Positions 11,401 through 22,933 of a stretch of 64,000 nucleotides of DNA are shown in pieces. The position numbers and the translations under genes were made by a program. Positions within the stretch are counted from its first letter, which is position 1; each line of letters begins with the position of its first letter. This stretch comes from Crossaster papposus. Lineage: Eukaryota; Echinodermata; Asteroidea; Velatida; Solasteridae. Where the stretch lies: contig JBAIAA010000096.1 in assembly GCA_037893245.1 (NCBI GenBank), positions 1,550,001 to 1,614,000 of the forward strand, read 5' to 3'. A model generated the notes under the pieces. That model saw nothing but the letters and a program-made list of their open reading frames with translations. It did no database searches and had not been told where the DNA came from.

Positions 11401-14400
11401 TCATCTCTTATGAGCTCTTGGTCCCCTTCATAAGTGGACGGGCTATCGTCTCTTATGGGCTCTTGGTCTCCTTCGTAAGCGGGCGCGCGAGCCATCGTCT
11501 CTTATGAGCTCTTGGTCCTCTTCTTATTTTGGACGGGCACCGTCTCGTATGAGCTCTTGGTCCCCTTCATAAGCGGGCGCGCGAGCCATCGTCTCTTATG
11601 AGCTCTTGCCGTCCCCTTCATAAGCGGACGGGCTATCGTCTCTTATGAGCTCTTGGTCCCTTCATAAGCGGACGGGCTATCGTCTCTTATGAGCTCTTGG
11701 TCCTCTTCATAAGCGGACGGGCTATCGTCTCTTATGAGCTCTTGATCCCCTTCATAAGTGGACGGGCTATCGTCTCTTATGAGCTCTTGGTCCCCTTCAT
11801 AAGCGGACGGGCTATCGTCTCTTATGAGCTCTTGGTCCCTTCATAAGCGGACGGGCTATCGTCTCTTATGAGCTCTTGGTCCCTTCATGAGCGGAGGAGC
11901 TATCATCTCTTATGAGCTCTTGGTCCCCTTCATAAGTGGACGGGCTATCGTCTCTTATGGGCTCTTGGTCCCCTTCATAAGCGGGCGCGCGAGCCATCGT
12001 CTCTTATGAGCTCTTGGTCCTCTTCTTATTTTGGACGGGCACCGTCTCGTATGAGCTCTTGGTCCCCTTCATAAGCGGGCGCGCGAGCCATCGTCTCTTA
12101 TGAGCTCTTGCCGTCCCCTTCATAAGCGGACGGGCTATCGTCTCTTATGAGCTCTTGGTCCCTTCATAAGCGGACGGGCTATCGTCTCTTATGAGCTCTT
12201 GGTCCCTTCATGAGCGGACGAGCTATCATCTCTTATGAGCTCTTGGTCCCCTTCATAAGTGGACGGGCTATCGTCTCTTATCGGCTCTTGGTCCCCTTCA
12301 TAAGCGGGCGCGCGAGCCATCGTCTCTTATGAGCTCTTGGTCCCCTTCACAAGTGGACGGACTATCGTATCTTATGAGCTCTTGGTCCCCTTCATAAGTG
12401 GACGGACCTTCGTCTCTTATGAGCTCTTGGTCCCCTTCATAAGTGGATGGGCTATCGTCTCTTATGAGCTCTTGGTCCCCTTCACAAGTGGACGGACTAT
12501 CGTATATTATAAGCTCTTGGTCCCCTTCATAAGCGGACAGACTATCGTCTCTTATGAGCTCTTGGTCCCCTTCATAAGCGACGGGCTATCGTCTCTTATG
12601 AGCTCTTGGTCCCCTTCATGAGCGGACGAGCTATCGTCTCTTGTGAGCTCTCGGTCCTCTTCATAAACGGACGGGCTATCGTCTCTTATGAGCTCTTGGT
12701 CCCCTTCATAAGTGGACGGGCTACCGTCTCTTATGAGCTCTTGGTCCCCTTCATAAGCGGACGGGCTATCGTCTCTTATGAGCTCTTGGTCCCTTCATAA
12801 GCGGACGGGCTATCGTCTCTTATGAGCTCTTGGTCCCTTCATGAGCGGAGGAGCTATCATCTCTTATGAGCTCTTGGTCCCCTTCATAAATGGACGGGCT
12901 ATCGTCTCTTATGGGCTCTTGGTCCCCTTCATAAGCGGGCGCGCGAGCCATCGTCTCTTATGAGCTCTTGGTCCTCTTCTTATTTTGGACGGGCACCGTC
13001 TCGTATGAGCTCTTGGTCCCCTTCATAAGCGGGCGCGCGAGCCATCGTCTCTTATGAGCTCTTGCCGTCCCCTTCATAAGCGGACGGGCTATCGTCTCTT
13101 ATGAGCTCTTGGTCCCTTCATAAGCGGACGGGCTATCGTCTCTTATGAGCTCTTGGTCCCTTCATGAGCGGACGAGCTATTATCTCTTATGAGCTCTTGG
13201 TCCCCTTCATAAGTGGACGGGCTATCGTCTCTTATCGGCTCTTGGTCCCCTTCATAAGCGGGCGCGCGAGCCATCGTCTCTTATGAGCTCTTGGTCCCCT
13301 TCACAAGTGGACGGACTATCGTATCTTATGAGCTCTTGGTCCCCTTCATAAGTGGATGGGCTATCGTCTCTTATGAGCTCTTGGTACCCTTCACAAGTGG
13401 ACGGACTATCGTATCTTATAAGATCTTGGTCCCCTTCATAAGCGGACAGGCTATCGTCTCTTATGAGCTCTTGGTCCCCTTCACAAGTGGACGGACTATC
13501 GTATCTTATAAGCTCTTGGTCCCCTTCATAAGCGGACAGGCTATCGTCTCTTTTGAGCTCTTGGTCCCTTCATAAGCGGACGGGCTATCGTCTCTTATGA
13601 CCTCTTGGTCCCTTCATGAGCGGAGGAGCTATCATCTCTTATGAGCTCTTGGTCCCCTTCATAAGTGGACGGGCTATCGTCTCTTATGAGCTCTTGGTCC
13701 CCTTCATGAGCGGACGAGCTATCGTCTCTTGTGAGCTCTTGGTCCTCTTCATAAACGGACGGGCTATCGTCTCTTATGAGCTCTTGGTCCTCTTCATAAG
13801 TGGACGGGCTATCGTCTCTTATGAGCTCTTGGTCCCCTTCATAAGCGGACGGGCTATCGTCTCTTATGAGCTCTTGGTCCCTTCATAAGCGGACGGGCTA
13901 TCGTCTCTTATGAGCTCTTGGTCCCTTCATGAGCGGAGGAGCTATCATCTCTTATGAGCTCTTGGTCCCCTTCATAAGTGGACGGGCTATCGTCTCTTAT
14001 GGGCTCTTGGTCCCCTTCATAAGCGGGCGCGCGAGCCATCGTCTCTTATGAGCTCTTGGTCCTCTTCTTATTTTGGACGGGCACCGTCTCGTATGAGCTC
14101 TTGGTCCCCTTCATAAGCGGGCGCGCGAGCCATCGTCTCTTATGAGCTCTTGCCGTCCCCTTCATAAGCGGACGGGCTATCGTCTCTTATGAGCTCTTGG
14201 TCCCTTCATAAGCGGACGGGCTATCGTCTCTTATGAGCTCTTGGTCCCTTCATGAGCGGACGAGCTATTATCTCTTATGAGCTCTTGGTCCCCTTCATAA
14301 GTGGACGGGCTATCGTCTCTTATCGGCTCTTGGTCCCCTTCATAAGCGGGCGGGCGAGCCATCGTCTCTTATGAGCTCTTGGTCCCCTTCACAAGTGGAC

Positions 14401-17400
14401 GGACTATCGTATCTTATGAGCTCTTGGTCCCCTTCATAAGTGGACGGACCTTCGTCTCTAATGAGCTCTTGGTCCCCTTCATAAGTGGATGGGCTATCGT
14501 CTCTTATGAGCTCTTGGTCCCCTTCACAAGTGGACGGACTATCGTATCTTATAAGATCTTGGTCCCCTTCATAAGCGGACAGGCTATCGTCTCTTATGAG
14601 CTCTTGGTCCCCTTCACAAGTGGACGGACTATCGTATCTTATAAGCTCTTGGTCCCCTTCATAAGCGGACAGGCTATCGTCTCTTTTGAGCTCTTGGTCC
14701 CTTCATAAGCGGACGGGCTATCGTCTCTTATGAGCTCTTGGTCCCTTCATGAGCGGAGGAGTTATCATCTCTTATGAGCTCTTGGTCCCCTTCATAAGTG
14801 GACGGGCTATCGTCTCTTATGGGCTCTTGGTCCCCTTCATAAGCGGGCGCGCGAGCCATCGTCTATTATGAGCTCTTGGTCCTCTTCTTATTTTGGACGG
14901 GCACCGTCTCGTATGAGCTCTTGGTCCCCTTCATAAGCGGGCGCGCGAGCCATCGTCTCTTATGAGCTCTTGCCGTCCCCTTCATAAGCGGACGGGCTAT
15001 CGTCTCTTATGAGCTCTTGGTCCCTTCATAAGCGGACGGGCTATCGTCTCTTATGAGCTCTTGGTCCCTTCATGAGCGGACGAGCTATCATCTCTTATGA
15101 GCTCTTGGTCCCCTTCATAAGTGGACGGGCTATCGTCTCTTATCGGCTCTTGGTCCCCTGCATAAGCGGGCGCGCGAGCCATCGTCTCTTATGAGCTCTT
15201 GGTCCCCTTCACAAGTGGACGGACTATCGTATCTTATGAGCTCTTGGTCCCCTTCATAAGTGGACGGACCTTCGTCTCTTATGAGCTCTTGGTCCCCTTC
15301 ATAAGTGGATGGGCTATCGTCTCTTATGAGCTCTTGGTCCCCTTCACAAGTGGACGGACTATCGTATATTATAAGCTCTTGGTCCCCTTCATAAGCGGAC
15401 AGACTATCGTCTCTTATGAGCTCTTGGTCCCCTTCATAAGCGACGGGCTATCGTCTCTTATGAGCTCTTGGTCCCCTTCATGAGCGGACGAGCTATCGTC
15501 TCTTGTGAGCTCTTGGTCCTCTTCATAAACGGACGGGCTATCGTCTCTTATGAGCTCTTGGTCCCCTTCATAAGTGGACGGGCTATCGTCTCTTATGAGC
15601 TCTTGGTCCCCTTCATAAGCGGACGGGCTATCGTCTCTTATGAGCTCTTGGTCCCTTCATAAGCGGACGGGCTATCGTCTCTTATGAGCTCTTGGTCCCT
15701 TCATGAGCGGAGGAGCTATCATCTCTTATGAGCTCTTGGTCCCCTTCATAAGTGGACGGGCTATCGTCTCTTATGGGCTCTTGGTCCCCTTCATAAGCGG
15801 GCGCGCGAGCCATCGTCTCTTATGAGCTCTTGGTCCTCTTCTTATTTTGGACGGGCACCGTCTCGTATGAGCTCTTGGTCCCCTTCATAAGCGGGCGCGC
15901 GAGCCATCGTCTCTTATGAGCTCTTGCCGTCCCCTTCATAAGCGGACGGGCTATCGTCTCTTATGAGCTCTTGGTCCCTTCATAAGCGGACGGGCTATCG
16001 TCTCTTATGAGCTCTTGGTCCCTTCATGAGCGGACGAGCTATTATCTCTTATGAGCTCTTGGTCCCCTTCATAAGTGGTCGGGCTATCGTCTCTTATCGG
16101 CTCTTGGTCCCCTTCATAAGCGGGCGCGCGAGCCATCGTCTCTTATGAGCTCTTGGTCCCCTTCACAAGTGGACGGACTATCGTATCTTATGAGCTCTTG
16201 GTCCCCTTCATAAGTGGACGGACCTTCGTCTCTTATGAGCTCTTGGTCCCCTTCATAAGTGGATGGGCTATCGTCTCTTATGAGCTCTTGGTCCCCTTCA
16301 CAAGTGGACGGACTATCGTATCTTATAAGATCTTGGTCCCCTTCATAAGCGGACAGGCTATCGTCTCTTATGAGCTCTTGGTCCCCTTCACAAGTGGACG
16401 GACTATCGTATCTTATAAGCTCTTGGTCCCCTTCATAAGCGGACAGGCTATCGTCTCTTTTGAGCTCTTGGTCCCTTCATAAGCGGACGGGCTATCGTCT
16501 CTCATGAGCTCTTGGTCCCTTCATGAGCAGAGGAGCTATCATCTCTTATGAGCTCTTGGTCCCCTTCATAAGTGGACGGGCTATCGTCTCTTATGGGCTC
16601 TTGGTCCCCTTCATAAGCGGGCGCGCGAGCCATCGTCTCTTATGAGCTCTTGGTCCTCTTCTTATTTTGGACGGGCACCGTCTCGTATGAGCTCTTGGTC
16701 CCCTTCATAAGCGGGCGCGCGAGCCATCGTCTCTTATGAGCTCTTGCCGTCCCCTTCATAAGCGGACGGGCTATCGTCTCTTATGAGCTCTTGGTCCCTT
16801 CATAAGCGGACGGGCTATCGTCTCTTATGAGCTCTTGGTCCCTTCATGAGCGGACGAGCTATCATCTCTTGGTCCCCTTCATAAGTGGACGGGCTATCGT
16901 CTCTTATCGGCTCTTGGTCCCCTTCATAAGCGGGCGCGCGAGCCATCGTCTCTTATGAGCTCTTGGTCCCTTCACAAGTGGACGGACTATCGTATCTTAT
17001 GAGCTCTTGGTCCCCTTCATAAGTGGACGGACCTTCGTCTCTTATGAGCTCTTGGTCACCTTCATAAGTGGATGGGCTAGCGTCTCTTATGAGCTCTTGG
17101 TCCCCTTCACAAGTGGACGGACTATCGTATATTATAAGCTCTTGGTCCCCTTCATAAGCGGACAGACTATCGTCTCTTATGAGCTCTTGGTCCCCTTCAT
17201 AAGCGACGGGCTATCGTCTCTTATGAGCTCTTGGTCCCCTTCATGAGCGGACGAGCTATCGTCTCTTGTGAGCTCTTGGTCCTCTTCATAAACGGACGGG
17301 CTATCGTCTCTTATGAGCTCTTGGTCCCCTTCATAAGTGGACGGGCTATCGTCTCTTATGAGCTCTTGGTCCCCTTCATAAGCGGACGGGCTATCGTCTC

Positions 17401-18028
17401 TTATGAGCTCTTGGTCCCTTCATGGGCGGAGGAGCTATCATCTCTTATGAGCTCTTGGTCCCCTTCATAAGTGGACGGGCTATCGTCTCTTATGGGCTCT
17501 TGGTCCCCTTCATAAGCGGGCGCGCGAGCCATCGTCTCTTATGAGCTCTTGCCGTCCCCTTCATAAGCGGACGGGCTATCGTCTCTTATGAGCTCTTGGT
17601 CCCTTCATAAGCGGACGGGCTATCGTCTCTTATGAGCTCTTGGTCCCTTCATGAGCGGACGAGCTATTATCTCTTATGAGCTCTTGGTCCCCTTCATAAG
17701 TGGACGGGCTATCGTCTCTTATCGGCTCTTGGTCCCCTTCATAAGCGAGCGCGCGAGCCATCGTCTCTTATGAGCTCTTGGTCCCCTTCATAAGCGGACG
17801 GGCTATCGTCTCTTATGAGCTCTTGGTCCCTTCATAAGCGGACGGGCTATCGTCTCTTATGAGCTCTTGGTCCCTTCATGAGCGGACGAGCTATCATCTC
17901 TTATGAGCTCTTGGTCCCCTTCATAAATGGACGGGCTATCGTCTCTTATGGGCTCTTGGTCCCCTTCATAAGCGGGCGCGCGAGCCATCGTCTCTTATGA
18001 GCTCTTGGTCCCTTCATGAGCGGACGAT
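8403..18028. repeat. Satellite array: 45-bp monomer, about 210 copies, higher-order repeats
   Basis: A 45-bp unit recurs without interruption for 9.6 kb. Its core is TATCGTCTCTTATGAGCTC followed by TTGGTCCCCTTCATAAG. Monomer variants differ by a few bases or by one missing base. A marker variant containing TATTTTGG occurs near 9300, 10571, 11525, 12027, 12981, 14069, 14889, 15843 and 16663. The exact spacing of 954 occurs three times and 820 twice, which shows higher-order units that spread by unequal exchange. Because 45 is a multiple of three and the monomer lacks stops in some frames, long 15-residue-repeat frames appear on both strands, for example 8431-8940 plus and 9375-9890 minus. Frequent 44-bp monomers break every frame, so I treat the array as non-coding. 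Confidence 0.93.
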
Positions 18029-18261
18029 TGAGTGGGCGGTCATCCTCTGCATCTAGCGGTTTCCGCGGTGCTGGTATGCAAAAGAACCCAATGCCAAGTG
18101 GACCATCAGACTCACCACAGAGTTGTTGGCCATCTACACAGTAATACAAATAAACACAAAACTTCGACGAAAATAAATTATATGCCTTATATAGGGAATG
18201 TTTCGCAAAATCTTAAATAAACGGATGACAAAAGGTGTTATCGAAAGAATATATTCTCAGG
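18029..18261. other. Unique flank of the satellite; weak coding-like segment
   Basis: On the minus strand, about 18029-18149 reads VDGQQLCGESDGPLGIGFFC and onward into a proline/acid-rich stretch before running into the satellite in a different frame from its repeat peptide. It has protein-like composition with two cysteines, but no family is recognised and no splice sites are convincing. Confidence 0.25.
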
Positions 18262-19122
18262 TTTTTAAAGGGTACTAGAAATACAAAACTTTAATATGGC
18301 GAGAAAAACGTTTTAACCAGTTCGCGCCGGATGACGTATATAAACGCAAACATTTCCCCAAATTCAAACCGGATGACGCATAAACACGCCAAGTTCAAGT
18401 TCGGAAATGTATGTCAGCAGCGAGCAAGGACGGAAATGAGTGGGTGTGCTTCCCTGCACTATCAGCCTGAACCCGCTTCGGATCGAGTTTCGTTAAAAAT
18501 AATCCCGCCCGTGAGCTCGGCGATGTTAAAATAATCCCGGCGCGAACTGGTTAATAATGCTGAATACTTACCAACTGCAAAAACTTCATATTTCTTTCTA
18601 TTCGTTCATTAATCGTTACCCTAAAATAAAAACCAATATGCGCCGTGCCCCGCCCATAAAAGATGACGTCACGGTAAGAATAGAGCGTGGCTGTACCAGG
18701 CTAAGCCTAGTCTTGAATACAAGGCTATGCTGTATCCGCAACGTGGGATCTTCGTTTGCCACAACACTAAACGTGTACATAGCCCGCAATGCATTATTAT
18801 ACATACTCAGCTGGTTCTCTATAATAATGCATTGCGGGCTATATGTACACGTTGGGTGTTATGACAAACGATGATCCCACGCTGTGGATACAGTGCAGCC
18901 TTGTATTCAAGGCTAGGCTTAGCCTGGTATAGCCACGCTATATTCTTACCGTGACGTCATCTTTTGTGGGCGGGGCACGGCGCATATTGCTTTTCATTTT
19001 AGGGTCGCGATTACTAAGCAAACATAAACAAATATGAAGTTTGTGCAGTTGTTAAGTATTCAGCGTTATTAAAGGATATATTTCGCCATATTAAAGTTTT
19101 GAATTTCAGTTACCTTTTAAGA
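18262..19122. mobile_element. Palindromic (foldback-type) element, about 0.86 kb
   Basis: Two arms pair over most of the length. Left arm text from ACAAAACTTTAATATGGCG to GCCCGCAATGCATTATTATA is complemented on the right from TATAATAATGCATTGCGGGC to CGCCATATTAAAGTTTTG. The centre lies near 18808 with a loop of about 18 nt. The left arm is interrupted by a 234-bp insertion (18317-18550), and without it the arms are of equal length. Each arm carries a TGACGTCA palindrome, a CRE-like motif. There is no coding capacity. Confidence 0.8.
18317..18550. mobile_element. piggyBac-like MITE nested in the palindrome
   Basis: TTAA at 18313-18316 and 18551-18554 flank 234 bp with perfect 14-bp inverted ends, CCAGTTCGCGCCGG and CCGGCGCGAACTGG. 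TTAA duplication plus ends beginning with CC fits the piggyBac superfamily. It is absent from the matching position of the right arm of the host palindrome, which shows the insertion directly. No transposase is present. Confidence 0.75.
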
Positions 19123-19734
19123 AAAAGTAAACTTGACCATTTCAATACAACACAATTACAAGGTGCACATCAATGATAATAATACGCAAATAAATTACGA
19201 AACCAATAACTTACGAGGGTTTCAAAAGGCGTCTCCTGCAGGTTGGGTGTTTGCCACTCGCTCTAAGCCAATACTGGAATATGACAATTAATATTGTCTG
19301 CCTTGACGATTTTCGTCAAGCTAGTTTTGTTTATTATATAAAACAACTCGGCTCCAACACCAGAAAGTGTGTTGGCTGAAGCACAGACTTTTTAAAGAAC
19401 CAACTTGCGAAGTGGCTACCCACAGCACAGTCCTCTTTCTCTCCCAATCTCCAAACAACACTCACAATCACAAAGGATAGCCACTTGCCAATAAATCGTT
19501 GTGGTGTTGCTGTTGCGCGAAGTCTGGAGGGACTGGGCAGCACGAATAAACAACCTGTAGGAAAAGGCAATAATACTACAAAAGTATAAGTCCAAGCAAA
19601 TATAATATGCGCATATCAGTTCATCCGTTAAAGAATGTTGAGTTCAAGGAGAGTTTCTTTTCAGTTTAAACTTTGATTTCCCTTTTTTCAATTTTCACTT
19701 CCCCAGTTTATTTAATTTCAAAATGTTATTTGCT
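19123..19734. other. Intergenic DNA, no gene seen
   Basis: No repeat partner in the window, no RNA gene and no credible open frame. The 78-codon minus frame (19334-19570) has no recognisable motif. Confidence 0.4.
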
Positions 19735-20052
19735 TTTCCCGGACAAACCCCCATATATCGTGCTGGGTATACATGGCTCGACAAAGGAACAAATCCGTTT
19801 TACAAGGGCACTGTGCAGGTAAAGTAGAGAATTTTTAAGAAACGTGTTTTAAAACAAACACCCCAACCAAAAAATCAATGACTGACACCAAAAATACATG
19901 GAGGTGAAAATATGATAAAATAAAACTATCAAGGAATGGGTAAAAAAATAACCATTGTTCAAACGGTAAAGAAAATAAGCAAATAAACAAATATTGAAAT
20001 AAAAAGGAAAAACAAAATTCGGAGGAGGCAAGACAACATAATTAATACAATA
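19735..20052. repeat. Dispersed repeat R, copy 1 (left part)
   Basis: About 320 bp match 29880-30240 (copy 2), including ACATGGCTC, AATACATGGAGG and GGCAAGACAAC-TAATTAA. The remainder of copy 1 (AAGAAACTACGGTACG) resumes at about 29772-29805, so a 9.7-kb segment was inserted into it. No coding potential. Confidence 0.7.
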
Positions 20053-20291
20053 GGCCGTATTCATAAAAATAAGCAACTGCTTTTACTAGGCTTTTCTTAG
20101 CTTTTACTCAAATCTTTATACAACAAAATAAGCAAAGACTTACAAGCAAAGGCTAGATATAATTAGCAAAAGCAATTACTGATTATTTTAAACAAATGCT
20201 AGTCAAATAAGCGATGCTTGAAAGCGTATACATAAAACTGAGCTTTCATTCATAACCATTAGCATGTAGTTTTACAAGCTAATCCAGTAGA

Positions 20292-20645
20292 AGCTTGTAA
20301 AGTATTTGCATCGCTGCTTTGTTCGGACTCCAGAGTCCACATTTGATCTTAGAAATGGGGGGAAGGATTCGAGCGTAGAGACTAGAATCCGAACAGCAGT
20401 ACCTTCTACAGTATAGGGCGGGTGGGTGGGAAAGATGTTTGAGACCTTACCTGTCCTTGGAGCAAACAAACCAAAGGCTTCTTCGCCTTATACCGTCCTC
20501 TCTCGTAGTGACCAGATTTACCAAGTGAGTGTGGATCCTCCGCCCGCAACGTCGCCGCGATGCAAATAGTAAAGTATTTGCATCGCTGCTTTGTTCGGAC
20601 TCCAGAGTCCACATTTGATCTTAGAAATGGGGGGAAGGATTCTTC
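20292..20645. repeat. Direct duplication of a 70-bp block plus a third related block
   Basis: The block AAAGTATTTGCATCGCTGCT to GGGGGGAAGGATTC occurs at about 20298-20371 and again at about 20571-20641. Just before the second copy, 20502-20570 matches 28923-28991 (CTCGTAGTG to GATGCAAATAG) near the other end of the element. GCGATGCAAATA and TATTTGCATCGC face each other across 20558-20586 and could form a hairpin. Confidence 0.6.
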
Positions 20646-20696
20646 GCTCCGAACTTAGACTCCCAATCCATTCCCCTATGCTCTCTTCATCTACAC

Positions 20697-20839
20697 CCAA
20701 CCCTTATCTCATCCCATATCTCATCCCATATCTCATCCCATATCTCATCCCATATCTCATCCCATATCTCATCCCATAGCTCATCCCATATCTCATCCCA
20801 CATCTCATCCCACATCTCATCCCACATCTCATCCCACGC
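20697..20839. repeat. 12-bp minisatellite (TATCTCATCCCA)n
   Basis: About twelve copies of a 12-bp unit, TATCTCATCCCA shifting to CATCTCATCCCA at the right. The frames across it (LIPY on plus, DEIW/DEMW on minus) are products of the repeat and are not taken as genes. Confidence 0.9.
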
Positions 20840-22460
20840 CTCACCCCTAATCTTACCCGTGATTCTTCTCGGGATACACAGCATATGCCACCAATAATTT
20901 CTGCATCTATTAATTGTCTACCAGTTAAGGATCTTGAGGTGTTGTTCCCTGCCGACAGGCTCCTCTAGCCGCTTGCCGCACACCCTCAAATGAGGCCAAG
21001 CCCATGCTTTGTAGGTACCATCCTTGTTTGCACACTACCGCAAGAAGCTCAGCACCTTACATTATTCCTCAGAGAGCCGTTTCCAGCTGCCTTACCTTTT
21101 TTGCATTGTACCTTTTGCTATTGTACTCATATCTGCTGTAGCCAACCAATTCTCAATTTCGCTTTGCCACCCGATGTCGCTTCTGCACTTGGCCTGTTAG
21201 TGAAGGCACTATCCCAACAAGTTGCTTAGATGGATTATAACATCTTGACTATTCTTACAATGCATGCTGAATCCTGAGCTGCCTATAACGACCTCTCGCC
21301 CTGCCCTTCAGCAATTTATTCGAGGAAAACTGTTCTCTCACCGAGCCCATCCATCGGCGAAATTTGGCAGCTGTCCACTATACCTCCTGGTTGCTTTAAA
21401 TCAAAGGACATCCTCATCCGAGTCGACCCGCGCCATCCGAATTCCCTCAAATGTGAAATGATACCTTGTACATATAAACTGGACTTGTGTGGATTTGCCT
21501 AAAGCATCCTATAATCCAACCTCAACCGAATACGAGTGTATCAATTTCACTTCCGGCTGCGCCGACTACCTCCCCTATCTCCGATCGTCTGTTTAACCAA
21601 GAAACGTCTTACTGTATACCCCGTTTATTTGCCTGCCGCTGAACATAACTCCTCATGCTGGCGTGGCCTCGTGTATGTGAACCTGTCAAAAAACAAACAA
21701 ACAACAACAAAACAAACAACACAACACAACCCCCTAAAATGAGAACGTATATCCTCCGTCGCATAAACCTAAGGAAACCATTTGCCTTTCCTGCCCCGTC
21801 GTCCGTCGAGGCTCTTCTGCTATCTTTTATAAATATTTTATCATTTCGAAATTCATACTCCTGGACTCTCCGTCTGAAGCGGTTGAACCATTGTGTAGAC
21901 CAAGCCAGGGAGCTGGAATAAACGTGTAGACATTTTATTTCCCTGATGTTGACGTGACATGATCTCCACGAAACTTGGACTTCCACACCTGGCTTCCATT
22001 GAACTTACTGCAGCAGAAGAGATATGACTTAAAAGAATGTGCATTGTCGCTCAAACTTCGAAATACACCGGCCACATGGGACTACGTGTATCACAATCCT
22101 TCCTGGCTATATTTTGTGGTAGACGCTCCGCTGCCAAGACCTCAAACGGTTGTTTGTATTCAACTAATCTGTAAATCACCAGTTGTGGCGTGGTATTCCT
22201 TTTATTTCCGCCTGCGATTTATTTAATTATTTCGTTATATTTTATTTGTATTTGTATTTAATTTTATTTGTTTTATATATTTTTTTTTATTTATTTTTTT
22301 GGGGGGCACGAACTGCCCTAAGCCGATTAAACCTCTTTATATTCTTCACCGATACGGATGTCCGAAAGAAGCGGCAAAAATAGTGCCATACGCCGACCAA
22401 ATCACGCCAGAAGATCCCCGTATGCATCCTTCTCCGAAATGTAGTTCTCCAATTATTCGC
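20840..22460 (+). other. Cluster of short protein-like frames, unknown family
   Basis: Consecutive plus-strand frames of 40-85 codons, each ending in a stop and continuing in another frame, read like protein rather than noise. At 20840-20967 one includes SASINCLPVKDLEVLFPADR; at about 21290-21500 one includes ILIRVDPRHPNSLKCEMIPC. At about 21460-21594 there is INWTCVDLPKASYNP with cysteines and N-glycosylation sites; at 21963-22226 RYDLKECALSLKLRN; at about 22304-22460 GCPKEAAKIVPYADQITPED. They could be a decayed gene with several frameshifts or exons whose splice sites I cannot place. The DNA is C/T-rich, which also favours chance open frames, so confidence is low. No family is recognised. 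Confidence 0.25.
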
Positions 22461-22525
22461 GTTCTCAATCGTGAATAAAGTATGTTATTTTCGCATTCCC
22501 TATAGAAACATAAAATGCAGCATAC

Positions 22526-22933
22526 ATGAACTTGGGGAACACCAAGTCTCGACGGCAAAAAAGAGCAATCGAAAAAGAGTCTGAGCTATTACTTACCAGC
22601 CCTCACGGGACACAGGCAGCATCTCCGTGTTGCTTCATTTCAAACAATACTCACAATCTCCAGTATCTTTCTGGATGTCCCTTCTCCATCGCTACCTCTT
22701 CAATTAGTGCGCCAGACGAGGCCATTGTCTTGAAGAATACCCAATTGAGCTGCCGAAGTTCTAATCCCGACTTGCATCCTTCCCTCGTCCCTCGTAAGCG
22801 CGTTATCATCAAACTACACGCCCGTCGTCTTGCGTGCCGAACAAGGTCAGTGCTTGCTACTGCATTCCCTCACTTCGATGTACCAGAGTCCTTCCTGCAA
22901 AACATTCTTATGCGAAACGGTCAGCTCAGCTAA
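22526..22933 (+). CDS. Hypothetical 135-residue frame
   Basis: ATG at 22526 to TAA, 135 codons, the longest non-repetitive plus-strand frame inside the 9.7-kb element. The N-terminus is basic (KSRRQKRAIEKE), the middle is Ser/Pro/Cys-rich and the C-terminal third is basic (RKRVIIKLHARRLACRTR). It has no signal peptide, membrane segment or recognised domain. It lies directly after the protein-like cluster and may belong to the same decayed unit. It could equally be a chance frame in C-rich DNA. Confidence 0.25.
   Translation: MNLGNTKSRRQKRAIEKESELLLTSPHGTQAASPCCFISNNTHNLQYLSGCPFSIATSSISAPDEAIVLKNTQLSCRSSNPDLHPSLVPRKRVIIKLHARRLACRTRSVLATAFPHFDVPESFLQNILMRNGQLS

Noticed and set aside
8431-17470. 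Many plus-strand frames of ISGRAIVSYELLVPF repeats in the satellite
   Set aside because: They follow from a 45-bp unit without stops and break wherever a 44-bp monomer occurs. No start, splice or domain logic.
8403-18028. CRISPR-like regular repeat array
   Set aside because: There are no unique spacers; monomers are contiguous, and the context is an animal genome.
21609-21986. 125-codon minus frame with an apparent membrane helix
   Set aside because: The helix comes from a low-complexity (AAC)n-rich stretch at 21690-21730; the plus-strand frames fit better and no family is recognised.
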